DNA from: Sipunculus nudus
Lineage: Eukaryota; Annelida; Sipuncula; Golfingiida; Sipunculidae
Direction of reading: 5' to 3'
DNA length: 64,000 bases
Assembly: GCA_026874595.1 (NCBI GenBank)
Contig: CM049316.1
Span: 66,131,176 to 66,195,175 of the forward strand
Part shown: positions 11,300 to 22,369 of the stretch, one piece after another
Layout: the number at the start of each line of letters is the position of its first letter
Position numbering within the stretch: position 1 is the first letter of the stretch
Program-made: the position numbers and the translations under genes
The notes under the pieces: generated by a model
Seen by the model: the letters and a program-made list of their open reading frames with translations, nothing else
Databases searched by the model: none
What the model was told of the DNA's origin: nothing

Positions 11300-12200
11300 T
11301 ATTAAGGGCAGGCAAATGAACCTAACTAGTTAGCTTAAGAATACTAACAAATTATAATACTTACGTTTAGGATTGGTATATGATAACATTTAAAATAACG
11401 CTCAGGGTTAGTAATACAACCGTTACAATCATGTATAAATCAAAGAACCGTTATGCACAAGAACCTTTGCAATTACGTTTGAGTTAGTACGAGAACGTAT
11501 ACAATTATATTCAGGGTTGTTATAACAACATTTAAAAATTCTTTAATGGTTGGTATAAGGACCTTGCTAAGTATTTTTTTCAGGCAGGGCTCATATAAGA
11601 ACCTTTATGAATCTTCTAGAATCATAACAATTACCTCAAATATTTTCTAAAGAACTTCACCTTTATGATGATTCTAGAGAGAATATTCTACAGATGCTGA
11701 TCACTGCATCCGAGTAAACTTGCACACTTTTTGGTTTTCTTGAAGACTTTGGGGTATATTGCTATAGAAAAGGACATAAAATTTAACTTAAATTCATAAG
11801 GGTTTCGTAACGGGTCCATTTTGAAGTTGTTACAACTTGTTTTTCTGAGAGTGAATGAATCATTTATTGACCGTTGTTCCATTGAAAACAAATGGTTTAC
11901 AAGGTTGCAACAAGAGGCTTTAAAATAACATTCGATGTTGATGCACAGTTTAGGGTTTGCACCTATATGATTACATTCAGCATTTTTGAGAACCTTAACA
12001 AAATTGTGTTTAGATAAAGGAACTTTTACAAATAAGAAAATCTTTGTTTAAGCAGAAAAAACTTTTATTAATCTTCTAAAATCATTACAGTTACTCCTAG
12101 AACTCTATGAGGAATATTTTAAGAACGGTCCTGGAACAGCTTCACCTTGACCGCTGCATGCTTGATTGTTTGTAGACATTACTGGATCGGCTTTCAGGAT
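11300..12200. repeat. Degenerate internally repeated AT-rich tract
   Basis: The phrase 'aatcttctaRaatcatWaca' recurs near 11608 and 12070, followed in both copies by a related stretch ending in AGCTTCACCTT or ACTTCACCTT. Variants of 'gggttRgtataagaacctt' recur between 11340 and 11600. This looks like an old, heavily mutated tandem or dispersed duplication. No gene is visible. Confidence 0.4.
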
Positions 12201-12875
12201 CTTGTCGTTTTGCTATATCTTAAATGGTTGTAAATATTACCGTTTATCTGATGTTCTCAACTGCAGTGATTTTTTTTTTAATTGTGGTGATGTTTTACTC
12301 CGTGTGTATATTTGAAAATATGTTTATCAACGCGACGCGATGTTTTTATGGGTTACAGAAATATGTGTTTAAACTGTTGAAATACGAGAAAATAAAGTTG
12401 TGCATGACATGCACATTTTTTCTAGACGTAGTGATGCATGCTCATACACCGTTTCACCTGCTATCCATTTGATTCTTTATAATTTTTTTTAAAAGTGGAA
12501 TGCTCTATAAACCTATAAGATAATGTGAAGGACAACATATTATTAAGAGGACCGATCTGAAACATATATTTTCTAAAACTTTAAGAATTTTCCAGTAAAT
12601 TGACTCTCTGGGAAAAAAAATGATATTTTCAGCACATTTCTTACCCATTGATTGCAATCAGAGCTAGGCAGCAGTCACATGCTCACACAAATATATATTT
12701 TCTTTCAAATTATACCAAAAACAAAAAAAAAAGCTTTTTATAAAAACTTTTGGCAAAACAGCAAGACTGCATGGCATGTGTCCTATTAGAACTGTGTATA
12801 CCTACAATATTAGAACTATTCATAACCTTTTTTTTCCATATTTTTAATGATGCGAAACAACACTATATGCACGTT

Positions 12876-13075
12876 AGCTTGGACTGCTGAGTGGTAAAAC
12901 GCTCGGCCGTCTCCGCTGGCGACCCGGGTTCGATTCCCGGCGTGGCTATGGAGTGGGTTGTAGTAGCCCATCCAAGGCCGGTGGTTTTCTCCGGGTCCTC
13001 CGGTTTCCTCCACCCTTACCGACTACCGAGCGCCAACATTCGAGCCATGGAGAGTGCCTCGTATTTGTTATTTTA
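12876..13075 (+). mobile_element. tRNA-derived SINE with conserved central domain
   Basis: The 5' part is a tRNA-like head. It has an A box in 'gctgagtggtaaaacgctcgg' and a B box GGTTCGATTCC at 12927-12937; the T arm closes well (CCGGG/CCCGG). It is followed by a tRNA-unrelated body with GGTTTTCTCCGGGT and CCTCCGGTTTCCTCC. That body resembles the broadly conserved SINE central domains reported in many invertebrates; I do not assign a family name. The open frames over it are shadows. Confidence 0.8.
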
Positions 13076-13252
13076 ACTATAGTAATACAATCCATGTAAA
13101 ATATATAAAGTTTATACTATAGCTTCGGAAAAAATGGTTGGTTTTTACTGGCACATTTGGAAGTCCCCCCCCCCCCCCCCATCATACATATTAATTTGAT
13201 TTCCTGTAGAAAGTGACCGATTTTGAGCTCCAGCCGTTAAAATCCTATCTAA

Positions 13253-13301
13253 AAAGAGATCCTATTTAATTTTATTGCAAAAATATTTAGTCTTCTTAGA
13301 G
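13253..13301. repeat. Direct repeat copy of the 3' end of the neighbouring gene
   Basis: This 49-bp segment matches 13722-13770 with two mismatches. The second copy covers the stop codon and polyadenylation signal of the gene at 13765-14925. A local duplication of the gene's 3' end is the simplest reading. Confidence 0.85.
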
Positions 13302-13738
13302 ATTGCAGTGTCAGTATTATGTCAGTATCTGTGGGTGACATACTATATCTTTGTATTACAATTACATATATATGAATAATAGTCATCCATATTTTCGTGA
13401 CCGAAGAAAATAAAATAAATCTGGCTAAATGTGATATAAGGGTCGGAATGAAAATATCAGTAAATATAGACAATTGTATTTGTACATGTGAAATATGGCG
13501 GCGTTAAAATTCGATTATTTTTAATTCATATGTATATTGTGTATCAATTTCTGCAAACTATATAATGTTGCAGAGACCATTCTAGTAAATATGATTATGA
13601 TTTTTAATATAATATAAGCTCTACATGGATGATTGCATGCTATTCATATAGAGATTTATATGACGAAATTACATATTGTATCCATTGCTATACTGTCTGT
13701 AGAATGAAAACCATGGAAAACAAAGAGATCCTATTCAA

Positions 13739-13745
13739 TTTTATT
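13739..13745 (-). promoter_or_regulatory. Polyadenylation signal for the tandem-ectodomain gene
   Basis: On the minus strand AATAAA lies about 20 bases after the stop codon. This is very close, so the mRNA would have a short 3' untranslated region unless a later signal is used. Other AATAA-like hexamers overlap the stop codon region near 13785-13800. Confidence 0.5.
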
Positions 13746-13764
13746 GCAAAAATATTTAGTATTC

Positions 13765-14925
13765 TTAGAGCAACATTACAACATAAAGAATAAATAAATA
13801 ATAAAAGCTACTGTTGAGATACCATCTTGTCCCAGAACACGGGTTAGCATCGTAATTGTACACGTTGAGACTATAGTCTAAAAACAAACCGTGTTTACTC
13901 CGGCAATTGCTGACGGCGATGTATAATTTGGTTGGCTCCTCAAACACTTTCTCTCCAGAGCACGACATCACGTGACCAAACGACGGATGATATTTAGTTG
14001 AACAACCATTTCCTGGAAACCTAAGGCTGAGTTCTAAAATTTGATCTTGTAAAGATTCCGTCGCTATGACACCTTCCCTATCCCAGCAAGACATTCCAGG
14101 CTTCATGGCTCTTATATTTGAGGATTTATATAAAATCACATTTTCTATCCTCCTGTCAAGTGGATACGTAAAATGGTATTTAATTCTTCCTTCTTCTCTC
14201 AATGAAATATTCTTTATAAAACCATACCATGTTTTGTTTGTATTCAAAGTGCCGTGTAACTGACAGCCAACGTAACTGACATATCCGGAGGGGTTGTGTG
14301 GATTTTCGACTTTCACAACCATAGGTGTAGAGTTTGTCGGTAAATGTAACGGTGGCGGGGTAGTTAAAGGTTCGGTGACTTTATATTTGCCGCTACAGGC
14401 ATTAACACTTCCATAAATTTCCATGCGAAAAGTTATATCAACGCCATAGATGGACGCGCAATTACTCACGCCCGTTAGCCATGTTGTACGAGACGCAGGT
14501 CCGGGCGTCACAAAACTGCGTCCCCCTTCACACTCGTAAAGCGAGATGCCGTCACGGTGTACCATGTGACAGCCCGACCACGTGAATCGCGGTGTCAGTC
14601 GCAGGACTTTTTCCATGTCGTCTTGAAGGATACCAACTTTCTGGAAGCAGTTCAAAGGACGCTGCAACAACGCGGCCTGGTCTTGTGTATAAAACAGCAC
14701 TCTAAGGCAGCAGTTGTCCGCCGGGTACGTAAATCGGTACACCAGTCTCCCGGAGTGCGTGAACGTCACATTGCTCAGAAAACCGTACCAAGAATCGAGG
14801 GTATGCACCCGTCCTTCAAACACACACTTCGGGCTGGCCACGTGTTGTCCAGCTATCCCTGTTACGTAGACCAAACCGGCCAGCAACAACATAGATACAT
14901 CGATCTCCTCCGGCAAACCGCCCAT
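13765..14925 (-). CDS. Secreted/surface protein with two tandem TMEM145/GPR180-like luminal domains
   Basis: The 386-residue single-exon protein starts at an ATG in strong context (CCAAGATGGG). Residues 12-27 are hydrophobic, as in a signal peptide (internal Met12). Two homologous domains follow, about residues 31-178 and 218-364. Each has W-Y-G-F near the start, then N-x-S/T, G-R, a Y/H-F-T-Y-P block, a C-F/W block, a GC, a C-x-G block and an S-N-C block. Aligned cysteines are 34/221, 93/280, 119/308, 132/322, 156/341 and 177/363. Domain 1 also has a CC pair (72-73) that domain 2 lacks. The pattern resembles, from memory, the luminal domain of TMEM145 and GPR180-related membrane proteins; I could not align them. 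Sequons lie at N52, N198, N230, N239 and N371, consistent with secretion. The linker (182-215) is Pro/Thr-rich. The C-terminus is a short hydrophobic tail (about 373-386), so a GPI anchor or tail anchor is possible; no seven-transmembrane region follows. An acceptor-like TTTAAGATATTCAG just upstream suggests a 5' untranslated exon. Ligand and function are unknown. Confidence 0.85.
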   Translation of the reverse strand: MGGLPEEIDVSMLLLAGLVYVTGIAGQHVASPKCVFEGRVHTLDSWYGFLSNVTFTHSGRLVYRFTYPADNCCLRVLFYTQDQAALLQRPLNCFQKVGILQDDMEKVLRLTPRFTWSGCHMVHRDGISLYECEGGRSFVTPGPASRTTWLTGVSNCASIYGVDITFRMEIYGSVNACSGKYKVTEPLTTPPPLHLPTNSTPMVVKVENPHNPSGYVSYVGCQLHGTLNTNKTWYGFIKNISLREEGRIKYHFTYPLDRRIENVILYKSSNIRAMKPGMSCWDREGVIATESLQDQILELSLRFPGNGCSTKYHPSFGHVMSCSGEKVFEEPTKLYIAVSNCRSKHGLFLDYSLNVYNYDANPCSGTRWYLNSSFYYLFILYVVMLL

Positions 14926-14965
14926 CTTGGCAGCACAGCCGTACTGAATATCTTAAACAAACAAA
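14926..14965 (-). promoter_or_regulatory. Possible 3' splice site before the start codon
   Basis: Read on the minus strand, a T-rich tract (TTTGTTTGTTTAAGATATTCAG) ends in AG about 18 bases before the ATG. It fits a splice acceptor, which would place the promoter further upstream, in the unassigned 15000-16500 region. Confidence 0.35.
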
Positions 14966-15119
14966 TTATACACAAGCCCGACCGGATACCTCCGCCGGCT
15001 GGAGAACAAAGACTACGTGATGCCAACAAGAATCCCTCATCTAACCGCAATAAGAAACCTAAAATTTTCTGTTTGGTTTACATGTCCACTTGTAAAACTA
15101 TTCTTCTGTCATAGACTTA

Positions 15120-16540
15120 ACGTCAACGATATATTTGTAAGAGTTTCAGCTGTTACGTTATAAATTTGATGTGAATTTCAGGTTTCAACACCGGAATATC
15201 ATAATATATAATTTCCTGCCATTCGTGTAGTGCATAACGGTCTCTTCTTCTCTGTAACACTTATGCAAATGACACGCGTAAATAGCCTCCCCGGCGTCTG
15301 TAATGAACCCCTTCCAGGTTATGTTTAAAGTCAACAGTGGCTAATCAATTGAGATCACACATTAACAAGTATCCGTCTGTTTAACGAACGCCAGCGCGGA
15401 AGTGCTATGTCACATTAACCGCCATAGCGCTGAGAGTTTTCCCGGCAAGTTCTTTTGCTACACCAACTTAACGCATGCTGTGGATAATGCGCGCGGGAAC
15501 TAGAGTAGTTTCCTGTGTTAATGTAAACCTGCGTAGCATCAATCTTCACCCAAAACAGAGGGAGAGAAAATCGCGCCAGAGGGAATTTGTACATAAAGGT
15601 CAGCTTGACCGACGCTTTCCTGGCAAATGTGTGGATAACCGCCTATAACTGAACTTCTGGAGTTCCCAAGGGCATCTTTATAACGGGTAGATATGTATCT
15701 CTAGATGGCGGTACACACACGTGTGAGAGCGCCACCGGCTGGTCGTCTGCGCAAGACCAGCCAAGGTGATTACATACTTATCAATGGCGAACTGTATCCC
15801 GGGCGACGTCAATGCACGCGTCAGTTCTACGGGTAAATATGATCTGATCCAAGAACACCATCAATGAGGCGGCGTCCTTTACGCAATTAGAATATCCTGT
15901 GGCCGGAGAGGTTGGGGTTGTGGGGCTGGCCAGTGTTTCCTGCATTGGCACGTGCCTTTGTTAGTACTGTTGCTGTTATTGGCCTTTTGAAGAATTCCTG
16001 GATGTTTCCATGAAACACCCTGTGTTATATTGAAATTTCTACTAAATCAATACCTTTGCTGATGTGGTTTAATATACTGACAATCAAAGCATACCAGGAA
16101 ATGCTTTTTGACAGGTGTCGCCAAATTTTCTTTGCAATCACACTCCAGAGTTTGAATGAGTTTAATGATGGTTCAAAAGATTTATGCAAATAAGATAAAT
16201 CCCGAGTTCTGTTTAATATACTTCAGTATCAAGATTCACCAATAAAAGGAATTATTCGGCGTTGTTTCACATACGTTTTCAAGTGTATTAATTAACATGC
16301 ATATATATATAATTTCGAGATTATGGAGCAAATAGCAAATTTTCAACTTTACTGGCCAACTATACTCATGTATATATGAATTTCTATAGTGATGAAGATG
16401 ACTGACATCACTAATTGGGGTAACAAATGGAAGCCTGACGTTATATAATTGCATTATGTTTAAATCAATCAATTGAAAGATTTAGCAATTTTAAAGGACT
16501 AGTAAATTTTGTAAATAACTTGGGTTAATGGTAATGGTGT
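15120..16540. other. Unassigned region upstream of the tandem-ectodomain gene
   Basis: It is somewhat richer in CG dinucleotides between about 15200 and 15950 than its surroundings, so it may hold the promoter of the minus-strand gene. I cannot point to a specific core promoter. No other gene or repeat is recognised. Confidence 0.3.
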
Positions 16541-16838
16541 CACTAATACTTACTCGAGGTAAAAATAATTGTAAATATTATAATATTGTCACATTTGCGG
16601 TCAAAATATTAATTTTATATAAATACGCTATTTACATTTATTTATATACAAACTCAACATAATAACCTAAAAATCTGAAATTTCCTTTTCAAATCGCTTT
16701 TTACGGATATTTATATTGGACTCGGACTTGGACAGGGCTCCAAATGTCTCAGACCCGAATAGGGTTGACTTGGACTTGAACCTCAAGGACTCGGACTTGG
16801 ACGTGGCCTCCGATGGTGTGGACTCGATTACATCACTA
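16541..16838. mobile_element. GGACTCG-iteron DNA transposon, copy 2
   Basis: The right end GGACTCGATTACATCACTA matches the other two copies. The interior 16715-16820 is dense in GGACTCG/GGACTTG iterons. The left end (CACTAATACTTACTCGAGG at 16541) is weak. The open frame at 16716-16898 arises from the iterons. Confidence 0.55.
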
Positions 16839-16839
16839 A

Positions 16840-17928
16840 CAGTTGGGCCTAGTTTTACGTTAAGGGAAACAATTGATTTCGAGTATGTGCAGTTCTAGAA
16901 TTTTACTTAAAATATACCCTGAACTGTATGTTGTACATACCGCTAGGTTAATTTTTATTATTTCTGAATACAACACAATTTTTCACACTGTGAAAAATTA
17001 TGTAAGGAAAGAACTTTTAAATACCGTGTAACAGATTGGACTTGTCAGGGACGTCAATACGGGGGGTATATCCCCCTCCCCCCATTTTTTTAGCAAGGGG
17101 GGGGGGGGCATGGTCAATATGCAGGGTTCCATTTCTGAGTTTACAATGAAATGTTAGATCTAAAACCTGTTATATAATAAACCTATATATACTGGAAACA
17201 TAATACCTTTTTTTAAAGCCTTTTACCTAATTGTTATATATTTGAAATGTGTCACAAGCAGATATATATATATATCACTATCATGAATCACGTTTATAAA
17301 AAACAAGTTGTCCCAACTGTGATACCCTCCTATGCCTAAGAGCCCCCCCCCCCCCCTTGAAGATAAATTGACCCCACTGGACTTTGTGACCCTGGGAAAC
17401 GTGCTGACTGAGGGCGGACAAAAGCACCGACGTGAAGCCAAGGCAGATATTTTACCGTTAACCGTCGTGAGATGCCGTGTATTGAATCATTTATTGACAC
17501 AAAAAAAAAGACCATTCTACTGCCGGCTTTGGGAACTGCCATATGGCAGTACTTCTGGCCGGGTTTTGAAGTTTCAGTTCATGCTGTAGCCCGGTGATTC
17601 AGTACTTAGCTTTGGTTTTGTCTGTGATGATGTCAGATTGCTCTGATCACATAACTTTAACAGTATGTAAACATTATTTACGCAGTAAATATCACGATGG
17701 TTGCTCAGAACACTTTTTATTGTCTAATGTACCAGGTAGGCAATATGCAATTAACCGTTTATAATTCAAATATACACATAATGGAGAGTTTTGTATCAAA
17801 AGGGAAAAGCTGTAGATGGCTCGTGAAATCAGTCGGCACATTATAGATGGGATTGAGTGGCAATAAATTTAATGTATAGAAATTATTTTTATACATATAG
17901 TGTTTTAAGCTTTGAATATAGTATAACC
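16840..17928. other. Unassigned stretch with two mononucleotide G/C runs
   Basis: Runs of C and G lie at about 17072-17110 and 17342-17356. Open frames around 17223-17589 depend on the C run and have no domain. I see no gene. Confidence 0.4.
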
Positions 17929-17944
17929 AGGGGTCGAAATAATA

Positions 17945-17984
17945 AAAATTTGTTACATTCCCTCGCGGGAATGCAACAAATTTT
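17945..17984. repeat. 18-bp-stem hairpin inside the hAT-like element's left end
   Basis: AAAATTTGTTACATTCCC is followed by a 4-base loop (TCGC) and the inverse GGGAATGCAACAAATTTT, with a single mismatch. The GGGAATG core recurs near the opposite end at 20262-20335, so it may be a transposase-binding or end-recognition palindrome. Confidence 0.75.
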
Positions 17985-18848
17985 CTGGCATTCCCACCAC
18001 ACCTATCATATTCCCTCAGAAACTTTGTTTAAATATAGCATGTTTTAGCTAAATAAAGGAATAAGCAATATCCCTATGAATAATCAGATGATACTAAAAC
18101 ATTTATCTTGCAAATTTGAATATAGAAATGTTTTTATAGAATAAGAGCAACAAGGTGTATATATCTCAATGACTTATTGAAGCAAAAGATAAAGAATCAT
18201 CTGATGCAGCATGCTTTGACAGAGTTCACCATATAAAAAAATCTTTATAATACAAATAGTATTTAGTGAAATGTGATTCTTGCAGGGTTGGGGTCAAATA
18301 CATATTTGTATTTAAATACAGCTACATTGTGTATTTGTATTTGCATTTGTGTTGTGTTAAATTATAATATCTGTATTAGCATTTGTATTTGGCTTCCGTA
18401 GTGGATATATCAAATCAAATACTATACAAATACATGTGAATGCGATGGCAGCACGCGGGACCCGTACATTTGGAAAGGGTACCACGGGGAAAAATTAGCA
18501 TGAATGTATTGTACCCGGGATCAAAATGAATGTTCCCGCTAATGTCAAAAGACACACGTGGGCCAAGAGAAACTTAAGTTCAGAAACTTCAGTTGGTACG
18601 TTCGGATAAGTTTTGTTTATCTCCGTTCACAATATTTGCATGGAAAAAAACAGCAGTGCAGTAGCGAAATTAATTTTTTAGATAATAAATTCTTGGTGTA
18701 TCACCTCTGATTTTCTTATGATGCGGTCCATAACAAGTACCTGATTTCCAGTTTTGAAACCCTTGTTTACCAATTCGCTGGCACCTTTCACAACAAACAC
18801 CACAGATGTCCCCGCCAGAGATCGGGCCATTTTAGCACCGCGTCCCTA

Positions 18849-19168
18849 AAGCTGCGTGTCCACTTATGCGGTACGAATACGGATACGGATGCGGACGCGT
18901 TTTAAATCGCGCATATGGAATAAAGAAGGAGTGTGTCCACTTATGCGGTGCGGAGTGCGTGCAGAAACGAATACGTTTTTTGAAAACAGGACCATGTAGC
19001 CGCGGGTACGGAAACGCATGCGGAAAGTGCCATTTTGTAGAGGTGAAAGAGAATGAAAGACCTAAAAACGCACTGAAAAACGTATCTAATGGACACACAC
19101 GCACAAAATATCTGCATACGTATCCGCACCGCACACGCACCGCATCCGTACAAGTGGACACGCGGCTT
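18849..19168. mobile_element. 320-bp CG-rich MITE with AAGC(T/C)GCGTGTCCACTT termini
   Basis: The left end AAGCTGCGTGTCCACTTATG is matched by the inverse on the right, AAGCCGCGTGTCCACTTGTA. The GTGTCCACTTATGCGG motif is repeated again internally at about 18930. I cannot identify a clear target duplication, so the superfamily is undetermined. Open frames on both strands here reflect the inverted structure, not genes. Confidence 0.65.
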
Positions 19169-20359
19169 GAGGCTGCTGACATGTACCGGAAGCCGTTTGG
19201 AAAAATTCTGTTGGACCAGATGGACATCTTTTTTTATCGCACGGCGATTTTTCATCAGTGCCCGTGTAAACATTAATCACATAATGATATATTTCATTCA
19301 TTAATAAGCGTGCAATTTCAGTATATCGTCGTACCAGGGTTGCCCGTATTTTTGGCTCGGGGCCTGTTGATGTGAAGGTGCAAGTCCAGGTCCGTAAAAG
19401 TCTGCCTTTACCTGCTAGACTGATTATATTCTTAAACTCCCTCGGTTTCCATGTGGAAGATGTTCTTAGTTTCCATAATGAAAAGTATTACCAGACGAAG
19501 CCGATAGTTTAATTTGAGCCTTTAAAATTAGTCTAATTGTGCCTATATATTCGTGGAACGACCGATATATTCTCGTAGGTAAAAGGGGAAAAAAAAACTG
19601 CCGTTCCCAAATTTTGTCACTCGGGCAAAACAGCCTGCGTGCATCAGCCCGAGATCAATGAAATCTGACATATTATTATGCACAAATATTTATGAAAAAT
19701 AGACGTTGATAGTTGATTTGGATAAATCCGTGCCTCGTGTATAGCTTCTCCTGATTGGCGGAGCGATGACGTGTCATAGATAGAGAGCCAATAGCCCAAT
19801 AAGAGATTCGTAGTAAAAATCAATCCCATGTGACATTCATGACTATTTTTGGCGGGAAAATATTCACTGACATTGCGTCGCTTACGGTGGTTATGAATAT
19901 TTTTTTTCAGCTTAGATCACGGTGGCACCGTGCGTACTCACAACAAATGAGGCAGGGCTATATAATGGAACCTGGAACTGACGATATCAATGCACAATCT
20001 CCACAAATCAGATGTTTGTTATTGCGAGAACTGCGTGATTTCCTCAGTTCTATAACGGTCATGACGCTATTAGGGAGCAGGTCAGTTTATGAAAAATCAT
20101 CTCTATACCGTACACAACTGATCTGGACACGCATAAAATTAAAGCTACCGCGTATACCGTCTATATTTGGTAGTGTTTCTTTTTAATTTCCTTTCTTTGC
20201 GTAGATTTATTTCATTTTATTAATTGCCCTCAAAATAACCAAATTCATTGTTAATAGTCTGGCATTCCCGATCGGGAATTCAATGAAAGTACAGCAATCC
20301 CTCCGTGAATATTGCCTTCCTCGGGAATGCGGGAATGCATAATATCGAGGCCTGTATAA

Positions 20360-20870
20360 CCTCCAGTATCCGAACAAATAACAAGGGATACATATTTGTG
20401 CAATTGAATAAGTCGTCTGATATAGGAGTTTTGTCTGTCTCAAGTGAAATGTGATGCATTAAATCGAGATCATACCAGTATCTGTGTGCAAGTAGTGAAG
20501 TACAAAGAATAACCACCGACTCTCAAATCGAGTTTTATAAGTAACATAGACTTTTTAACATGTATTATGTGTGCATATAGCATTAAGATTTAAATATATT
20601 GGTTCATGTGCAGCTTTTCCTGGTAAACATTTCTGTGTCTGGCTCGCTTTTGGCTTAAGCAGATAAACAAATTATCTTCGTAAAAACGTGTGTGGGATAT
20701 ACTTTGGATAAACGACAGACTGTCAATGTGGGAGAGTACAGGTTCACAAGTATATATAAGTTGTATATTACAGTCGGTATGTGTGGACAGTGGGACTGAA
20801 ATGGTGAATTGTGATTTTACCTAGACATGGATTCCTGAATATTTGACCTCAAATACGATACCATAAAGCT
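20360..20870. other. Unassigned
   Basis: No repeat boundary, splice-compatible exon or RNA gene recognised. Confidence 0.35.
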
Positions 20871-20873
20871 ATA

Positions 20874-21026
20874 CAGTAAAACCTCGTAGCTACGAACACC
20901 ACCGGGACCTCGATCTAGAGGTCTTATATAAAGAGCGAGAAAGAATCCGGACCCGTAAAGTGTTTGTTATTTCGAGGTGCATGCATGGTCGCTAAACCGA
21001 GGTGGTCGTTAGGCAAGGGTTTACTG
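20874..21026. mobile_element. pogo/Tigger-type MITE, copy A
   Basis: This 153-bp element begins CAGTAAAACCTCG and ends with the inverse, CAAGGGTTTACTG. TA flanks both sides (20872-20873 and 21027-21028). A GGTCG motif lies near the right end. CAGT termini with a TA duplication are characteristic of pogo/Tigger (Tc1-mariner). Related copies are at 33834-34011 and 57715-57894. Confidence 0.75.
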
Positions 21027-21029
21027 TAT

Positions 21030-22110
21030 AGAATTTACGTCAACCTAAAACCATTAAGAACTACATCATGGGTTCCGAGCACTATTAGGTGTAGATATAT
21101 CATCCCTTACACGATATACTTATTATGTATAAATATATATATGTATATATAAAATATGTTGTTAATATACAGGGACTGTCTGGCGGGGCTGACGTTTCCT
21201 TCAAGTGAAGGGCACGAAAAAAATTTAGACTGTTCTTTCATATACTTGCAAATTAATCTATAGACATTCTACGATACAATTTTCAAAAGGTTTATTCCAG
21301 TGTATACTATACCGTATAAATGACTGACTTAAATATCGCTTTAAATATCTCAGATTTTTAATCATGGTCCAAATGTTATTACCATTGGTACCTACATGAA
21401 TCTAGACTTAAAACGTTAAACATGCGTATATAGTTGACGCATTACTCCTTCATAAGCTTCAGTTACAAAATGCGTTGCAACATGAATGATTATAGAAATT
21501 ACTTTTGAAAAATCGATGTATTGCCAATGATTACGACTATACCAACACACTAACAAGATCTATGAACAGATCATATACGTTGATAAAGGCAAATGCAAAC
21601 CGGAGTATGTTCCGTTTCATCTATCAAAGTAATAATGTTATGAAACATAACAACGGTTTAACTAGGAACAATTGCTCAGCCTTTATAAATATTTGGTAGA
21701 TCACAATATTGTCCGGAAAGTAAAAACACGGAATTAACGCTTATGGTAAGAACGGATGAAGCTATATTCGCTGGAGGTTGCTTACTTTTGCGTCCCGATC
21801 GAAGCAAGATTTGCAGGGTTACAGTTCGGCGAGGACACACACGGGACAATCAAGAGTATGATATTACAATAACAATACCACATTGTAACTGAACTCAGTC
21901 CCGTTACTGGTGGTCTATAGGGACTTGTCGATAAATCGATTTTGTTCCATTCCGGGGTTAGTTTACAGGTTACAGGCGTCCCTTCCGTGCCACTCTTACC
22001 CCGGAGCAAATAGACTTGTTCTCTTTTCCTATTTCTCTCCTGGGAATTTCCTGTCGAAGGAATACGTAAATTATTTAAAGAACAAGATGACAGACGCAAG
22101 ACCCAGTGTA
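21030..22110. other. Unassigned
   Basis: No recognisable gene or transposon terminus. The open frame at 21505-21699 has no support. Confidence 0.35.
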
Positions 22111-22111
22111 G

Positions 22112-22112
<1 letters not shown>

Positions 22113-22170
<58 letters not shown>
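22113..22170. repeat. (TA)n microsatellite
   Basis: About 29 TA units. A second (TA)n tract begins about 137 bp further on. The Tyr-Ile repeat frames here are artefacts. Confidence 0.97.
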
Positions 22171-22174
<4 letters not shown>

Positions 22175-22304
22175 GCTTGGGTGCCATGCAGTGTCCATGT
22201 CAGTTGTAGACCATAATATTCTAATATAAAAGAAACGTTTGATTTTACATCCTCTAGTGAACAAGGGCGATGCTTAATTGTGCGGACGCATAGCCCTGGA
22301 TCTT

Positions 22305-22306
<2 letters not shown>

Positions 22307-22366
<60 letters not shown>
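22307..22366. repeat. (TA)n microsatellite abutting a transposon end
   Basis: About 30 TA units end exactly at the TAGTGATG terminus of the next element, so the element may have inserted into the microsatellite edge. Confidence 0.97.

Positions 22367-22369
<3 letters not shown>

Larger units (their letters stand above)
17929..20353. mobile_element. 2.4-kb hAT-like DNA transposon with perfect 8-bp target duplication
   Basis: GTATAACC occurs immediately outside both ends (17921-17928 and 20354-20361). The left terminus AGGGGTCGAAATAATAAA and the inverted right terminus AGGCCTCGATATTATG are imperfect inverted repeats. An 8-bp duplication with AGG-type ends points to the hAT superfamily, although the usual leading C falls in the duplicated site. 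Both subterminal zones contain GCATTCCC/GGGAATG motifs, including a strong hairpin at 17945-17984. No transposase-like open frame is present; the 118-codon frame at 19830-20186 has no recognisable domain. The interior carries a separate MITE at 18849-19168. It is probably a decayed or non-autonomous element. Confidence 0.65.

Noticed and set aside
14557-15114. 185-codon plus-strand open frame
   Set aside because: It is antisense to the tandem-ectodomain gene and reflects that gene's codon structure.
18832-19304. Several open frames on both strands
   Set aside because: They lie inside a CG-rich MITE with inverted ends; CG-rich sequence has few stop codons by chance.
19830-20186. 118-codon frame inside the hAT-like element
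   Set aside because: I checked for hAT dimerisation and BED-finger motifs and saw none. It could be captured host sequence, but nothing supports coding.
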